Source of the DNA: Streptomyces sp. CG1 | GTDB lineage: Bacteria; Actinomycetota; Actinomycetes; Streptomycetales; Streptomycetaceae | Assembly: GCF_041080625.1 (NCBI RefSeq) | Contig: NZ_CP163518.1 | Location: 9,851,501-9,915,500 of the forward strand | Length of the DNA stretch: 64,000 nucleotides | Direction: 5' to 3' | Part shown: positions 17,788-26,536 of the stretch, in pieces | Position numbering within the stretch: position 1 is the stretch's first letter | Layout: each line of letters begins with the position of its first letter | Notes under the pieces: model-generated | The model's input: the letters and a program-made list of their open reading frames with translations, nothing else | What the model was told of the DNA's origin: nothing | Database searches by the model: none | Program-made: the position numbers and the translations under genes

Positions 17788-20526
17788 CTACGGCAGCGGC
17801 TGCTCCGCCCAGATGATCTTGCCGTTGGGGATGTAGCGGGTGCCCCAGCGCTCGGCGAGCTGGGCGACCAGGAACAGGCCCCGGCCGCCCTCGTCGGTGC
17901 TCGCCGCGTACCGCAGATGCGGCGAGGTCGTGCTGCGGTCGGAGACCTCGCAGATCAGCGTGCGGTCGCGCAGCAGCCGTACGACGATCGGGCCGCGGCC
18001 GTAGCGGATGGCGTTGGTGACCAGCTCGCTCAGGATCAGCTCCGTCGTGAAGGCCAGCTCCTCCAGACCCCAGTCGGCGAGCTGCCCGGTCACCGTGGAC
18101 CGCACCTGGGACACCGCCGCCGGTTCGGACGGCACCTGCCACTCGGCGACCCGGTCAGCGCCCAGCACCCGGGTGCGGGCGACGATCAGCGCGACGTCGT
18201 CGTTCGGCCGGGCCGGCAGCCGGCCCACCACCGCGCGGCAGGTCTCCTCCGGCGAGGCGCCCGGCGTGCCGCTCAGGGCGTCGCGCAGCACCTCGAGCCC
18301 CGTGTCGATGTCCCGCTCCCGGTCCTCCACCAGCCCGTCGGTGTACAGCACCAGCCGGCTGTCCTCCGCCAGCTCCAGCTCGGCCGTCTCGAACGGCAGC
18401 CCGCCGAGGCCCAGCGGCGGCCCCGCGGGCACCTCCGGGAACTCCACCCGGCCGTCCGGGTGCACCAGCGCGGGCGGCGGATGGCCGGCCCGGGCCAGGG
18501 TGCAGCGCCGCGCGACCGGGTCGTAGACCGCGTACAGACAGGTCGCGCCGGTGATCGCCGCGGAGCCGTCCGCAGCGGTCTCGTCCTGGTCGATCCGGCC
18601 CACCAACTCGTCCAGCAGACCGAGGAGTTCATCCGGCGGCAGGTCCAGCGCGGAGAAGTTGTGCACCGCCGTGCGCAGCCGGCCCATCGTGGCCGCCGCG
18701 TGCAGCCCGTGCCCCACCACGTCCCCGACCACCAGCGCCACCCGGGCACCGGACAGCGGCAGCACGTCGAACCAGTCGCCGCCCACCCCGGACTGCGCCG
18801 GCAGATAGCGGTAGGCGATCTCCAGCGCGCCCTGCTGGGGCAGCGTGCGCGGCAGCAGACTGCGCTGCAGGGTCACCGCCATGCTGTGCTCGCGCGTGTA
18901 CCGGCGGGCGTTGTCGATGGACACCGCGGCCCGCGCGACCAGCTCGTCGGCGAGGGCCAGCTCCTCGGCGTCGAACGGCTGTGGCTTCTCCGCACGCCAG
19001 AAGTTCGCCACCCCCAGCACCAGACTGCCCGCCCGCAGCGGGACGGTGATCAGCGAATGGATGCCGTACGCCAGCACCTGGTCGGTGCGCTCCAGATCCT
19101 GCGCCCGCCAGCCGGGCGCATCGCGCAGCTGCGGCACCAGGACCGACTGCCCGGTGGTCAGGCTGCGCGCCTGCGGCGAGGTGGGCACGAACCGGATCCG
19201 CTCGCCCACCGGATACAGCGGGGAGTCCTGGCGGACGCCGGCGCAGGCGGCCCGGCACAGCGCCGTGCCCGGCTTCGGCTCCTCGCCCTGCAGGACCGCG
19301 TCGAACAGGTCCACGGTCGCGAAGTCCGCGAACCGGGGCACCGCCAGCCCGGCCAGCTCCTCGGCGGTCCGGGTCACGTCGAGGCTGGTGCCGATGCCCA
19401 CCCCGGCGTCGTACAGCATGTTCAGCCGCTCCCGCGCCACCTCCGCACGGCCCGACAGGGCGCGCAGCTCGGTGGAGTCGCGCAGTGTGGTGACGCTGCC
19501 CGCCGGGCCGCCGCGCAGATCGGTGGGGCGCTGGTTGATCGCCAGCAGCCGGTCCTTGACCAGGTGCACCTCGTCCGTGGCCACCCGGCCCGAGGCGAGC
19601 AGCGCCGCCGTCTCGTCATCCAGGCCCAACTCCAGCACGCTCTGCTGCTCGGCGTCCTCCGGCAGATCCAGCAGCCGGTGCGCCTCGTCATTGGCGAGCA
19701 GCAGCAGGCCGTCGCCGCTGACGATCAGTACACCCTCCCGGACCGCGTGCAGCACCGCGTCGTGGTGCTCGTACATCCGGGTCATCTCGTACGGTCCGAG
19801 GCCGTGCGTCTGGCGCAGCAGCCGTCTGCTGACCAGCGCCGTGCCCGCGGTCGCCAGCGTCAGTGCCGCCGCGGCCGCCCCGAGCAGCAGCGGCAGTGTC
19901 TGGTCGGCGGCCCCGCCCACGTGCGCCGTGGTGATCCCGGCGGACACCAGGCCCACCACCTGGCCGGCGGAGTCCTTCACCGGCACCACGACCTGCACCA
20001 GCGGGCCGATCGTGCCGTTGACGTGCTCGATGACCGTGCCGCCGGCCAGCGCGGGGCCGATGGTGCCGACGAACTTCTTCCCGATGCGGTCGGGCTTGGG
20101 GTGTGTGTAGCGGATGCCGTCGGTGTTCATCACGACGACGAAGTCCACCCCGGTCGCCTTGCGGACCTCCTCCGCACGGGGCTGCAGCACGGTGGTGGGG
20201 TTCGGTGTACGCAGCGCGGCGGCCGTGCCGGGCGCGTTCGCGAAGGACTCGGCGACGGCGAGGGAACGGTTCTGGGCCTCCAGATCGCTGTCGTGCCGCA
20301 CCTGCAGCACCTGCGCCACCACCGCCGAGACGATCAGCAGCAGCACGATCACCACTTGGAGGACGAACACCTGCCCGGCAACGCTGCGTCCCGTCACCGC
20401 CGACCGCAGGACTCCGGGCCTGCTGCCGTTCTGGCTCGAACCCTCCGTTCGCGGGGCCTGCGATGCGCGCGGGTCCCCGGACGGACGGGGTGGCCGGGTC
20501 GCGGGCCGGCCAGGCAGTCGCACCAT
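17788..20526 (-). CDS. Membrane sensor SpoIIE-type PP2C phosphatase with C-terminal anti-sigma-type ATPase domain
   Basis: The 912-residue protein reads, in order: a Pro/Arg-rich cytoplasmic lead, a membrane helix (about 52-75), a CitA/Cache-like extracytoplasmic sensor (GVDFVVVMNTDGIRYTHPKP), a second helix (about 213-237), PAS (about 260-360) and GAF (about 370-540). PP2C/SpoIIE follows (about 555-775, with GGDWFDVLPL, VVGDVVGHGLHAAATM and YTDGLVED), then a HATPase_c domain (790-912, LSELVTNAIRYG and GGRGLFLVAQLAERWG). Such proteins regulate sigma factors of the SigB/F type by dephosphorylating anti-anti-sigma factors, and the ATPase may bind or phosphorylate them. The start is ATG 20526; an upstream in-frame start at 20613 overlaps the previous gene. 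Confidence 0.92.
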   Translation of the reverse strand: MVRLPGRPATRPPRPSGDPRASQAPRTEGSSQNGSRPGVLRSAVTGRSVAGQVFVLQVVIVLLLIVSAVVAQVLQVRHDSDLEAQNRSLAVAESFANAPGTAAALRTPNPTTVLQPRAEEVRKATGVDFVVVMNTDGIRYTHPKPDRIGKKFVGTIGPALAGGTVIEHVNGTIGPLVQVVVPVKDSAGQVVGLVSAGITTAHVGGAADQTLPLLLGAAAAALTLATAGTALVSRRLLRQTHGLGPYEMTRMYEHHDAVLHAVREGVLIVSGDGLLLLANDEAHRLLDLPEDAEQQSVLELGLDDETAALLASGRVATDEVHLVKDRLLAINQRPTDLRGGPAGSVTTLRDSTELRALSGRAEVARERLNMLYDAGVGIGTSLDVTRTAEELAGLAVPRFADFATVDLFDAVLQGEEPKPGTALCRAACAGVRQDSPLYPVGERIRFVPTSPQARSLTTGQSVLVPQLRDAPGWRAQDLERTDQVLAYGIHSLITVPLRAGSLVLGVANFWRAEKPQPFDAEELALADELVARAAVSIDNARRYTREHSMAVTLQRSLLPRTLPQQGALEIAYRYLPAQSGVGGDWFDVLPLSGARVALVVGDVVGHGLHAAATMGRLRTAVHNFSALDLPPDELLGLLDELVGRIDQDETAADGSAAITGATCLYAVYDPVARRCTLARAGHPPPALVHPDGRVEFPEVPAGPPLGLGGLPFETAELELAEDSRLVLYTDGLVEDRERDIDTGLEVLRDALSGTPGASPEETCRAVVGRLPARPNDDVALIVARTRVLGADRVAEWQVPSEPAAVSQVRSTVTGQLADWGLEELAFTTELILSELVTNAIRYGRGPIVVRLLRDRTLICEVSDRSTTSPHLRYAASTDEGGRGLFLVAQLAERWGTRYIPNGKIIWAEQPLP

Positions 20527-20609
20527 GTGCCCATGTCTACACTGCCCGGCCCGCTCGGGCGAGACCGTCGACCGAGGTGACGGCCGCCGATCGGAGTGGC
20601 GCGATCCGG

Positions 20610-23120
20610 TCACCGGTGGCGCACAGGAGTCGAACGGCGGGCGGCGAGCAGCAGCGCCACGTCGTCGGGGCGGTCGGTGGCATGCCGGGCGGCGGCCGTG
20701 AGCCGGTCGGCGACCCCGGCCAGCGACCGCCCGCCCCGCCGCCCGGCGGCGGCCCCGGCCTTGGCCAGCGCCAGCCGCAGCGCGGTGATGCCGTCGTCGA
20801 TGTCCGCACCCGGCCGCTCCACCAGCCCGTCCGTGTACAGGGCGAGAATCGCGTCCGGCTCCAGCAGCAGCTCGGCCACCGGGTACCGGGCCTGCGGATC
20901 CACCCCGAGGACGACACCCCCCGGGACGTCGACCAGCCGGGTCCGCCCGTCGGGGCAGCGCAGCAGCGGTGGCGGATGCCCTGCGCGGGCGATACGGGCC
21001 AGGCCGGTCGCCGGGTCCAGACGCAGATAGCAGCAGCTGGCGAACTGACCGGGGTCGAGGTCGATCAGCAGACGGTTGGTGCCGCTCATCACCTCGTCGG
21101 GCGGCCGGTCGCCCAGCGCGAACGCGCGCACCGCACTGCGCAGCTGACCCATGGTGGCCGCCGCCTGCACCCCGTGCCCCTGCACATCACCGATCACCAG
21201 AGCCAGCCCGTCACCCGCCTCCACCACGTCGTACCAGTCACCACCCACGTCCATCCCCTGCGTGCCCGGCAGATACCGGCCCGCGGTCTCCACCCGCGGA
21301 TGTGCCGACAGCCGGCGGGGCAGCAGCGCCTGCTGCAGGCCGCGGGCGAGCGCCGCCTCGCTGTCGTAGCGCCGCGCCCGCTCCATGGCGTGCGCGATCA
21401 GCCCGGCGAGCGCGGTGAGGACCGTACGTTCCTCGGTGCTGAAGCCGCGCGGACGGTCGAAGCCGAGGATGCACGAGCCCACCGGCCGCCCGGAGGCGAT
21501 CAGCGGCAGAAAGGCCCGGGCGCCCTCGTCGGCGTCCAGCGGGATGCCCGGGTAGGCGGCCGGCAACTGCTGCATCGACTCGAAGAACAGCGGCCGCCCC
21601 GTGGTCAGGCACTCCACGCCCGGCAGCCGGGCGTCGAGACCGACCCCCTCGAACGGGGCGAGGAACCCCTGTGGGAAGCCGGTCTCCCAGGCCAGATACA
21701 GATGCCGGTCCTGGAGCAGATAGATCGCGAGGCGCCGGCCCCCGAAGGCGGGCAGCAGCTCCTGCATCACCACCGCCGACACCTGCCGGGCGGTCACCGC
21801 GTCCGTCAGCGCGATCGCCAGCGCGATCGGCCGGTACAGCGGCTCCACCGAGTGCCCGCCCGGCACCGTGTCCTCCGGGACATGCTCCTCCACGACCGGC
21901 TCGACCGGCGTGTCGATCCGGCTGGCCGGGACGAGCGTGCAGGTCAGCAGGTCCTCGCCGGGATGCACCGACACCGCGAGCCATTCGCCCACGCCGGCCT
22001 CCCCGCGCTCGCGGGCCGGCCTGCGGACATGGAAGTGCACCGGCTCCGGGGACAGCAGGGCGCCGCGCAGATGGTCGTCGTAGCGCGGGCCGGTCAGCCA
22101 CGGCATCGCCTCCCACAGCGGCCGCCCGAGCAGCGACTCCCGCTCCCGGCCGACGAGCCGGGCCGCGGCCTGGTTGACGTACACGATCAGACCCAGCCGG
22201 TCCAGGCAGAACACGCCCTGCGGCAGCAGGTCCGCCGCGCCGTCCGCGCAGGCGGCCGGACCCGGGTCGAACACCACCGCGCCGACCTGCTGCACGACCC
22301 CGTCCTCCGTGGTCGGCCACAGATCCAGCAGCCGCGCCGCGCCGTCGCGTCCCCGCACGCTCAGCGGTGTTGCGGGTGGCTTCCCGGCGGCGGTGTCGCG
22401 CAGCGCGGCCAGGATCCGGTCCGCGTCCTTGGGGGCCAGGGCGTCCGCGAGCGCCGCGTCCGTCCCCGCGAAGTCGCCGGGGTACAGGCCGAGGAGGCCG
22501 TACAACCGGTCGTCCACGTGCACCGCACAGGTCACGGGATCCCAGTCGAACCGCGCCACGACGGCCTGCCCGGGCCGGCTCACGGGCGGCCGCACACACA
22601 GCGGCTCGCCGTCCCAGACGACCGCGCGGGCGTCCCCGTCGGCGAGCCCGAGCAACTCGGCACCGAGCCCTTCGGCCAGCCGGGCGAGCAGCTCCAGGTC
22701 CAGCGACTCGTCCACCGAGTCGGCCGCCGTCGGACGCAGCACCGTGAGCACCCCCAGCGGCTCACTCCCGCCCGGCACTGGCACATGCACCGACCCGAAC
22801 GGGAAGGGCAGGCCCGCCGCGAACTGCGGATACCGGCGCACCGTCTCGGCAGCGTTCGCCAGCACCACCTGTACACCCAGACGGTAGGCGTCGGCGACGG
22901 GGAACGGCCGGCTGACGTGGAGGCGCCACCAGGGCCGGAACAGCTGACCGGGCAGCCCCGCGATCACCGCGAGGCGCAGCAGGCCCGGGGTGCCGGACCG
23001 CAGATACACCCCTGCCACCCGGCCGCCGGCCGCACCGAGCGCGCCCGTCGAGGTGTCCGCCAGCAGCGCGGCGAGCCGGGCCCGCGTACGGACCACCTGC
23101 TCGCCACCGCTCCCAGTCAT
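20610..23120 (-). CDS. SpoIIE-type PP2C phosphatase with PAS/GAF sensory domains
   Basis: This 836-residue cytoplasmic protein has an N-terminal GAF-like part, PAS domains (VFCLDRLGLIVYVNQAAARL) and a GAF domain (about 440-590). The C-terminal PP2C phosphatase domain carries GGDWYDVVEA, VIGDVQGHGVQAAATM, RAGHPPPLL and YTDGLVERPG. It lacks the ATPase domain of its neighbour. It probably dephosphorylates an anti-anti-sigma factor in response to a small ligand. ATG 23120 follows GAGGTAGGGG. The open frame continues upstream to 25169, but only because it is antisense to the repeat gene. The next gene, 83 bp downstream, is also a PP2C phosphatase. Confidence 0.92.
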   Translation of the reverse strand: MTGSGGEQVVRTRARLAALLADTSTGALGAAGGRVAGVYLRSGTPGLLRLAVIAGLPGQLFRPWWRLHVSRPFPVADAYRLGVQVVLANAAETVRRYPQFAAGLPFPFGSVHVPVPGGSEPLGVLTVLRPTAADSVDESLDLELLARLAEGLGAELLGLADGDARAVVWDGEPLCVRPPVSRPGQAVVARFDWDPVTCAVHVDDRLYGLLGLYPGDFAGTDAALADALAPKDADRILAALRDTAAGKPPATPLSVRGRDGAARLLDLWPTTEDGVVQQVGAVVFDPGPAACADGAADLLPQGVFCLDRLGLIVYVNQAAARLVGRERESLLGRPLWEAMPWLTGPRYDDHLRGALLSPEPVHFHVRRPARERGEAGVGEWLAVSVHPGEDLLTCTLVPASRIDTPVEPVVEEHVPEDTVPGGHSVEPLYRPIALAIALTDAVTARQVSAVVMQELLPAFGGRRLAIYLLQDRHLYLAWETGFPQGFLAPFEGVGLDARLPGVECLTTGRPLFFESMQQLPAAYPGIPLDADEGARAFLPLIASGRPVGSCILGFDRPRGFSTEERTVLTALAGLIAHAMERARRYDSEAALARGLQQALLPRRLSAHPRVETAGRYLPGTQGMDVGGDWYDVVEAGDGLALVIGDVQGHGVQAAATMGQLRSAVRAFALGDRPPDEVMSGTNRLLIDLDPGQFASCCYLRLDPATGLARIARAGHPPPLLRCPDGRTRLVDVPGGVVLGVDPQARYPVAELLLEPDAILALYTDGLVERPGADIDDGITALRLALAKAGAAAGRRGGRSLAGVADRLTAAARHATDRPDDVALLLAARRSTPVRHR

Positions 23121-23495
23121 CGCCCCTACCTCGTCCCGTGCGCTCCGGGTGGATGACACAGCAAGAATGCGCCAGAAGGACCCTGCGACGCACCTGGGAG
23201 GGGGAGGGGAATTGCGAAAGCGCGTCCGGACCGTCCGGATCGGAAGACCCGGTCGGATCGGCGGGTGAGCCCGCGCCGGCTGCGGAGGCGTTGGGCGCCG
23301 GTTCGGCACCACCCCCTCGGCCTTGGCCTGTCCGAGGCGGGTCCGGACGGAGCGGGCCCGCCTGTCCGCGCCCGGCCGCCTCACACCGGTGCCCCACCCG
23401 AGTGGCGGGTCCACCGGCCCGCTCCTAGTAATGGTGCGTAATGCCGCGGCCGAAGGCGGGGCCAGGCGCGGCCCCACCGTTCGACTGGAGGCGAG
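23121..23495. other. 375-bp divergent intergenic region
   Basis: It carries the promoters of the PP2C gene (minus) and the pentad-repeat gene (plus). A GGTCGGATCGG-type direct repeat is seen near 23230-23265 and an AT-richer stretch (CTAGTAATGGTGCGTAATG) near 23426. No convincing gene or operator was found. Confidence 0.4.
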
Positions 23496-25475
23496 ATGAC
23501 CACGCGATCTCCCACCCCCCGTCCCGACGACGCCCTCATACCCTCCATAACCCCCCTGACCCCCGCGCCGGTTCCCACCCTCGCCCCGACCCTGTATCCC
23601 CACCTCGTCACGCTTCCGGCCCCGCCCGCGCAGCCGCTCCCCGAGGCTCCCCACGAGAGTCCGGCCGAGATCCCCCAGGCCCCGGACGGGGTCCTCCATA
23701 CGCCCCCTGCCGAGGTGGTTCCGGCCGCTGACGAGGTCCCTCAGGCGGTCTCCGACGACGCCCCGCGCCACGACGTCCCGTCCGGTGAAGGCCTCCCGTA
23801 CGGCGACCCATTGCCCAGCCTGGTCCACGCGGCCGTCGCCGACCGTCCCGTCGAGGACGTCGTCCGGCTCATCACTCTGCTGGAGAGCTCCCCCGAACAC
23901 GCCCGGACCACGGCCGACGCGCTGCGCGCGGTCGGGGTCGACCGGCCCGTGGAGGACCTCGCCCGTTTCGTGACCCTCCTGACCGAGCCGCCCCGGGACA
24001 CCGGCAGCGCCGACGAGGCGATCCGGGTCGCCGCCGAGCACCGTCCGCTGGACGACGTGAGGCGGCTGATGCAGCTGCTGCACCACACATCCGTGGGCCC
24101 CCACTGCGGACAGGCCGCGGTGCGGGCCGTGGCCGTCAGCCGCCCTGTGGAGGATCTCGCCGAGCTGATCGGCCGGCTGTCCGCGGACCGCGCGATGCGC
24201 GAGACCGCGCTGCCCGCGCCGCCGCCCGCCGACGCCTTGCACGTCGTCCGACTGAACGCCGACTCCGCGCAGGCTGAAACGGTGGTGCCCGCGCTCGACA
24301 CCTGGGCCGCGGCGACCACCGGCCAGACGACCGTGCCCGCGAAGGCCCAAAACGCGCAGGACCAGACCGCGCAGGACCAGACCGCGCAGGACCAGACCGC
24401 GCAGGATCAGCCCACGGAGGGCCAGACCGAGCAGGACCGGCCCGCGAGGGAGCGATCCGCGAGGGACCGATCCGCGAAGGAAGGGCCGTCGAAGGAGCGG
24501 CTGGCGAAGGACCGGCCCGCCGAGGATGGCCTCGTCAAGGACGGCCTGGCCAGGGAGCGGCCCGCGAGGGACGGGTTGATGAAGGAGCGGCTGGCGAAGG
24601 CCGGGCTCGTCGAGGATGGCCTCGTCAAGGACGGCCTGGCCAGGGAGCGGCCCGCGAGGGACGGGTTGATGAAGGAGCGGCTGGCGAAGGCCGGGCTCGT
24701 CGAGGATGGCCTCGTCAAGGACGGCCTGGCCAGGGAGCGGCCCGCGAGGGACGGGTTGATGAAGGAGCGGCTGGCGAAGGCCGGGCCCGCCGAGGATGGC
24801 CTCGTCAAGGACGGCCCCGTCAAGGACGGCCCAGCCAAGGACCGGCCCGCCGGGGAAAGGTTGACCAAGGAGCGGCCCGCCAGGGAAGGGTTGGCCAAGG
24901 AGCGGCCCGCGTGGGAAGGGTTGGCCAGGGAAGGGTTGGCCAAGGAGCGGCCCGCGTGGGAAGGGTTGGCCAAGGAGGGGTCGGCCAGAGAGCGGCCCGC
25001 GAGGGGCGGGCTCGTGACGGACCGGCCGGTGAAAGGCCGTCCGACGAAGGGCCTGGCTCCGGGCGGCCGGAGGCACGCGGCTCGCCTCCGGGGCGGCCGT
25101 GGCGCCGCGTTGCTGGTCCTGCTGTGCGGAGTGGCCCACGCGCCGAACCGCTGGGCCGGGCTGTCCCACGGCGTCCTCGTGGCCACCGTTCTCGCCACGG
25201 TCCTGTGCGTGCTGCCGGCCCTCGCGTTGCCCGCGCGGACGGCACAGGCCCGGCTCGTCGCGGCGACGGCCGCGTTCGGTGTCACGGCGGCGCTTGCCGC
25301 CGGGCAGCTGCTGGGCGGGCGGTTCGGCCTGCCGGACGCGCCCCGGCTGTGGGACGCGACCCTGGCCCCGCCCTGGCTCACCGTCACGGCGGCCGTGGTG
25401 GCCGCGCCGGCGGCCCTGGCGGTGCTGCTGGGCGCCCTGCGCGCGGGCAGCACCCGCCGCGGGGCCGCGGGCTGA
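23496..25475 (+). CDS. Membrane protein with helical repeats and 47 tandem charged pentads
   Basis: This 659-residue protein has four parts. Residues 1-105 are Pro-rich. Residues 108-229 hold four repeats of about 36 residues with the core RPVEDL-x-R-L-I-x-L-L, predicted helical. Residues 286-520 are 47 uninterrupted pentads in strict register, such as TAQDQ, LVKDG, LARER, PARDG and PAWEG, with Lys/Arg/Glu/Asp at positions 3-5. Residues 535-650 contain about four membrane helices and a short basic tail. At DNA level a 90-bp unit is repeated three times almost perfectly (24531-24800). The function is unknown. It is divergent from a PP2C phosphatase. GGAGG precedes ATG 23496. Confidence 0.8.
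   Translation: MTTRSPTPRPDDALIPSITPLTPAPVPTLAPTLYPHLVTLPAPPAQPLPEAPHESPAEIPQAPDGVLHTPPAEVVPAADEVPQAVSDDAPRHDVPSGEGLPYGDPLPSLVHAAVADRPVEDVVRLITLLESSPEHARTTADALRAVGVDRPVEDLARFVTLLTEPPRDTGSADEAIRVAAEHRPLDDVRRLMQLLHHTSVGPHCGQAAVRAVAVSRPVEDLAELIGRLSADRAMRETALPAPPPADALHVVRLNADSAQAETVVPALDTWAAATTGQTTVPAKAQNAQDQTAQDQTAQDQTAQDQPTEGQTEQDRPARERSARDRSAKEGPSKERLAKDRPAEDGLVKDGLARERPARDGLMKERLAKAGLVEDGLVKDGLARERPARDGLMKERLAKAGLVEDGLVKDGLARERPARDGLMKERLAKAGPAEDGLVKDGPVKDGPAKDRPAGERLTKERPAREGLAKERPAWEGLAREGLAKERPAWEGLAKEGSARERPARGGLVTDRPVKGRPTKGLAPGGRRHAARLRGGRGAALLVLLCGVAHAPNRWAGLSHGVLVATVLATVLCVLPALALPARTAQARLVAATAAFGVTAALAAGQLLGGRFGLPDAPRLWDATLAPPWLTVTAAVVAAPAALAVLLGALRAGSTRRGAAG
24531..24800 (+). repeat. 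Three tandem 90-bp repeats inside the pentad array
   Basis: Three 90-bp units (30 codons, six pentads each) begin at 24531, 24621 and 24711 and are nearly identical, the third diverging only at its end. As an in-frame VNTR, its copy number could vary between strains without disrupting the frame. Confidence 0.85.
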
Positions 25476-25476
25476 C

Positions 25477-26205
25477 TCAGCCGGCCGGGTGCGCCGCCTC
25501 CGCCCGGTCCGGCTCCGCGCCCCCGGTGCTCACCGCACGCAGCACCAGGCGGCCGTCCTCCCGGGCGGCCGCCATCGCGAACGGGAAGGCGTCCGCCTCC
25601 AGGCACATCGCCACATCCTCGGGGTGGACACCGCCCCAGCCACGCCGCACGCCGTCCGCGAGCCGCGCGGCGGCGTCGGACCGCCGGGCCCTCTCGAGGT
25701 ACGGTGCCGGGTCGGCGTCGGCCGCATGCACCCGGTCCGCGATGTACTCGGCGCAGGCGAGATCCTCCTCGGCCCGGCCGCCGTCCCCGGTGACGACGAA
25801 GGTCGCCGCCTCCGGCCGCGCCCGCCGCAGCACCTCGGCGGTCGCACCGGCCACCACGAAGCCGGCGCACAGCAGCAGCCCGGCGTCCGCCACGGCCAGC
25901 GCCCCGGCCGTCCCGGCGGTGGTCTTCTGCACGACCGTACGGCCCCGTACATCCAGCGAACGCAGCCGGGCGGGGGAGTTGGCCAGATCGAACCCCGGCA
26001 CCGGGGCGCCGTCCTGGAAGGCGAGCCGGCCCGGGTGACGGGCCTTCAGCTCCAGCGCCTCCTGCTGCGTACCGGCGAAGACGATCCGCTCGGCGCCGCG
26101 CCGGAACGCCCAGGCGGCCACGGTGAACGCGCGCATGACATCGACGACCACGGCCACGTCCGGGGCCGTCGGCGTACCGGATATACCGGTGAACTCGGTC
26201 CGCAT
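25477..26205 (-). CDS. ComB-like (2-phosphosulfolactate phosphatase family) protein
   Basis: This 242-residue protein resembles the ComB family: [20 protein letters not shown] near the N-terminus, the NSPARL and TTAGTAGA regions, and [18 protein letters not shown] with acidic metal-binding residues. ComB makes sulfolactate in coenzyme M biosynthesis; Streptomyces do not make coenzyme M, so the substrate here is probably another phosphorylated acid. It is third in the minus-strand run with the DUF1232 and coiled-coil genes. Its stop lies 1 bp from the convergent stop of the pentad gene, within the palindrome GGCTGACTCAGCC. Confidence 0.75.
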   Translation of the reverse strand: MRTEFTGISGTPTAPDVAVVVDVMRAFTVAAWAFRRGAERIVFAGTQQEALELKARHPGRLAFQDGAPVPGFDLANSPARLRSLDVRGRTVVQKTTAGTAGALAVADAGLLLCAGFVVAGATAEVLRRARPEAATFVVTGDGGRAEEDLACAEYIADRVHAADADPAPYLERARRSDAAARLADGVRRGWGGVHPEDVAMCLEADAFPFAMAAAREDGRLVLRAVSTGGAEPDRAEAAHPAG

Positions 26206-26244
26206 CCCCCCATGGTGAGGGATGGTGAGGGATACGGCGGCCGT

Positions 26245-26532
26245 TCAGGGCTCGATCGGGCCGGGTTGCAGCGGGCGGGCGGCGCGCAGGCTGCGCAGCG
26301 CGAGCAGGAGGACGGCGACGTCGTCCAGGTAGACGGGGTCGGGCAGCAGGTCGGTGGGGAGCAGCAGATACACGACCGCGCCCCAGAACACCCAGCGCGG
26401 GCCCGTCGGCAGCCCGGCCCGCAGCAGCAGGCGCCGGGCACGCACCAGCCGTACCAGCAGAGCGAGGGCGACGGCGAGCAGCCCCGCTGCGACGACGACG
26501 GCGATCACCAGCAGGGTCGTGGCGGAATCCAT
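26245..26532 (-). CDS. YkvA/DUF1232 small membrane protein
   Basis: This 95-residue protein has an N-terminal membrane helix (LLVIAVVVAAGLLAVALALL) and the YkvA/DUF1232 core VYLLLPTDLLPDPVYLDDVAV, a motif with conserved Pro and Asp residues. The function of the family is unknown. It begins 4 bp after the stop of the upstream gene, so the two are very likely co-transcribed. Confidence 0.8.
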   Translation of the reverse strand: MDSATTLLVIAVVVAAGLLAVALALLVRLVRARRLLLRAGLPTGPRWVFWGAVVYLLLPTDLLPDPVYLDDVAVLLLALRSLRAARPLQPGPIEP

Positions 26533-26536
26533 GGCG

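Noticed and set aside
20103..23156. 1017-residue plus-strand open frame
   Set aside because: It is antisense to the PP2C genes; no conserved domain and biased Arg/Pro/Gln content.
24354..25058. Pentapeptide-repeat (A(D/N)LXX) beta-helix protein
   Set aside because: The central positions are charged rather than Leu/Phe, so the Rfr-fold pattern does not apply.
23121..25169. Minus-strand extension of the second PP2C gene to a 1519-residue frame
   Set aside because: The extension is antisense to the pentad array and only stays open because of its periodicity; a good ribosome binding site supports the start at 23120.
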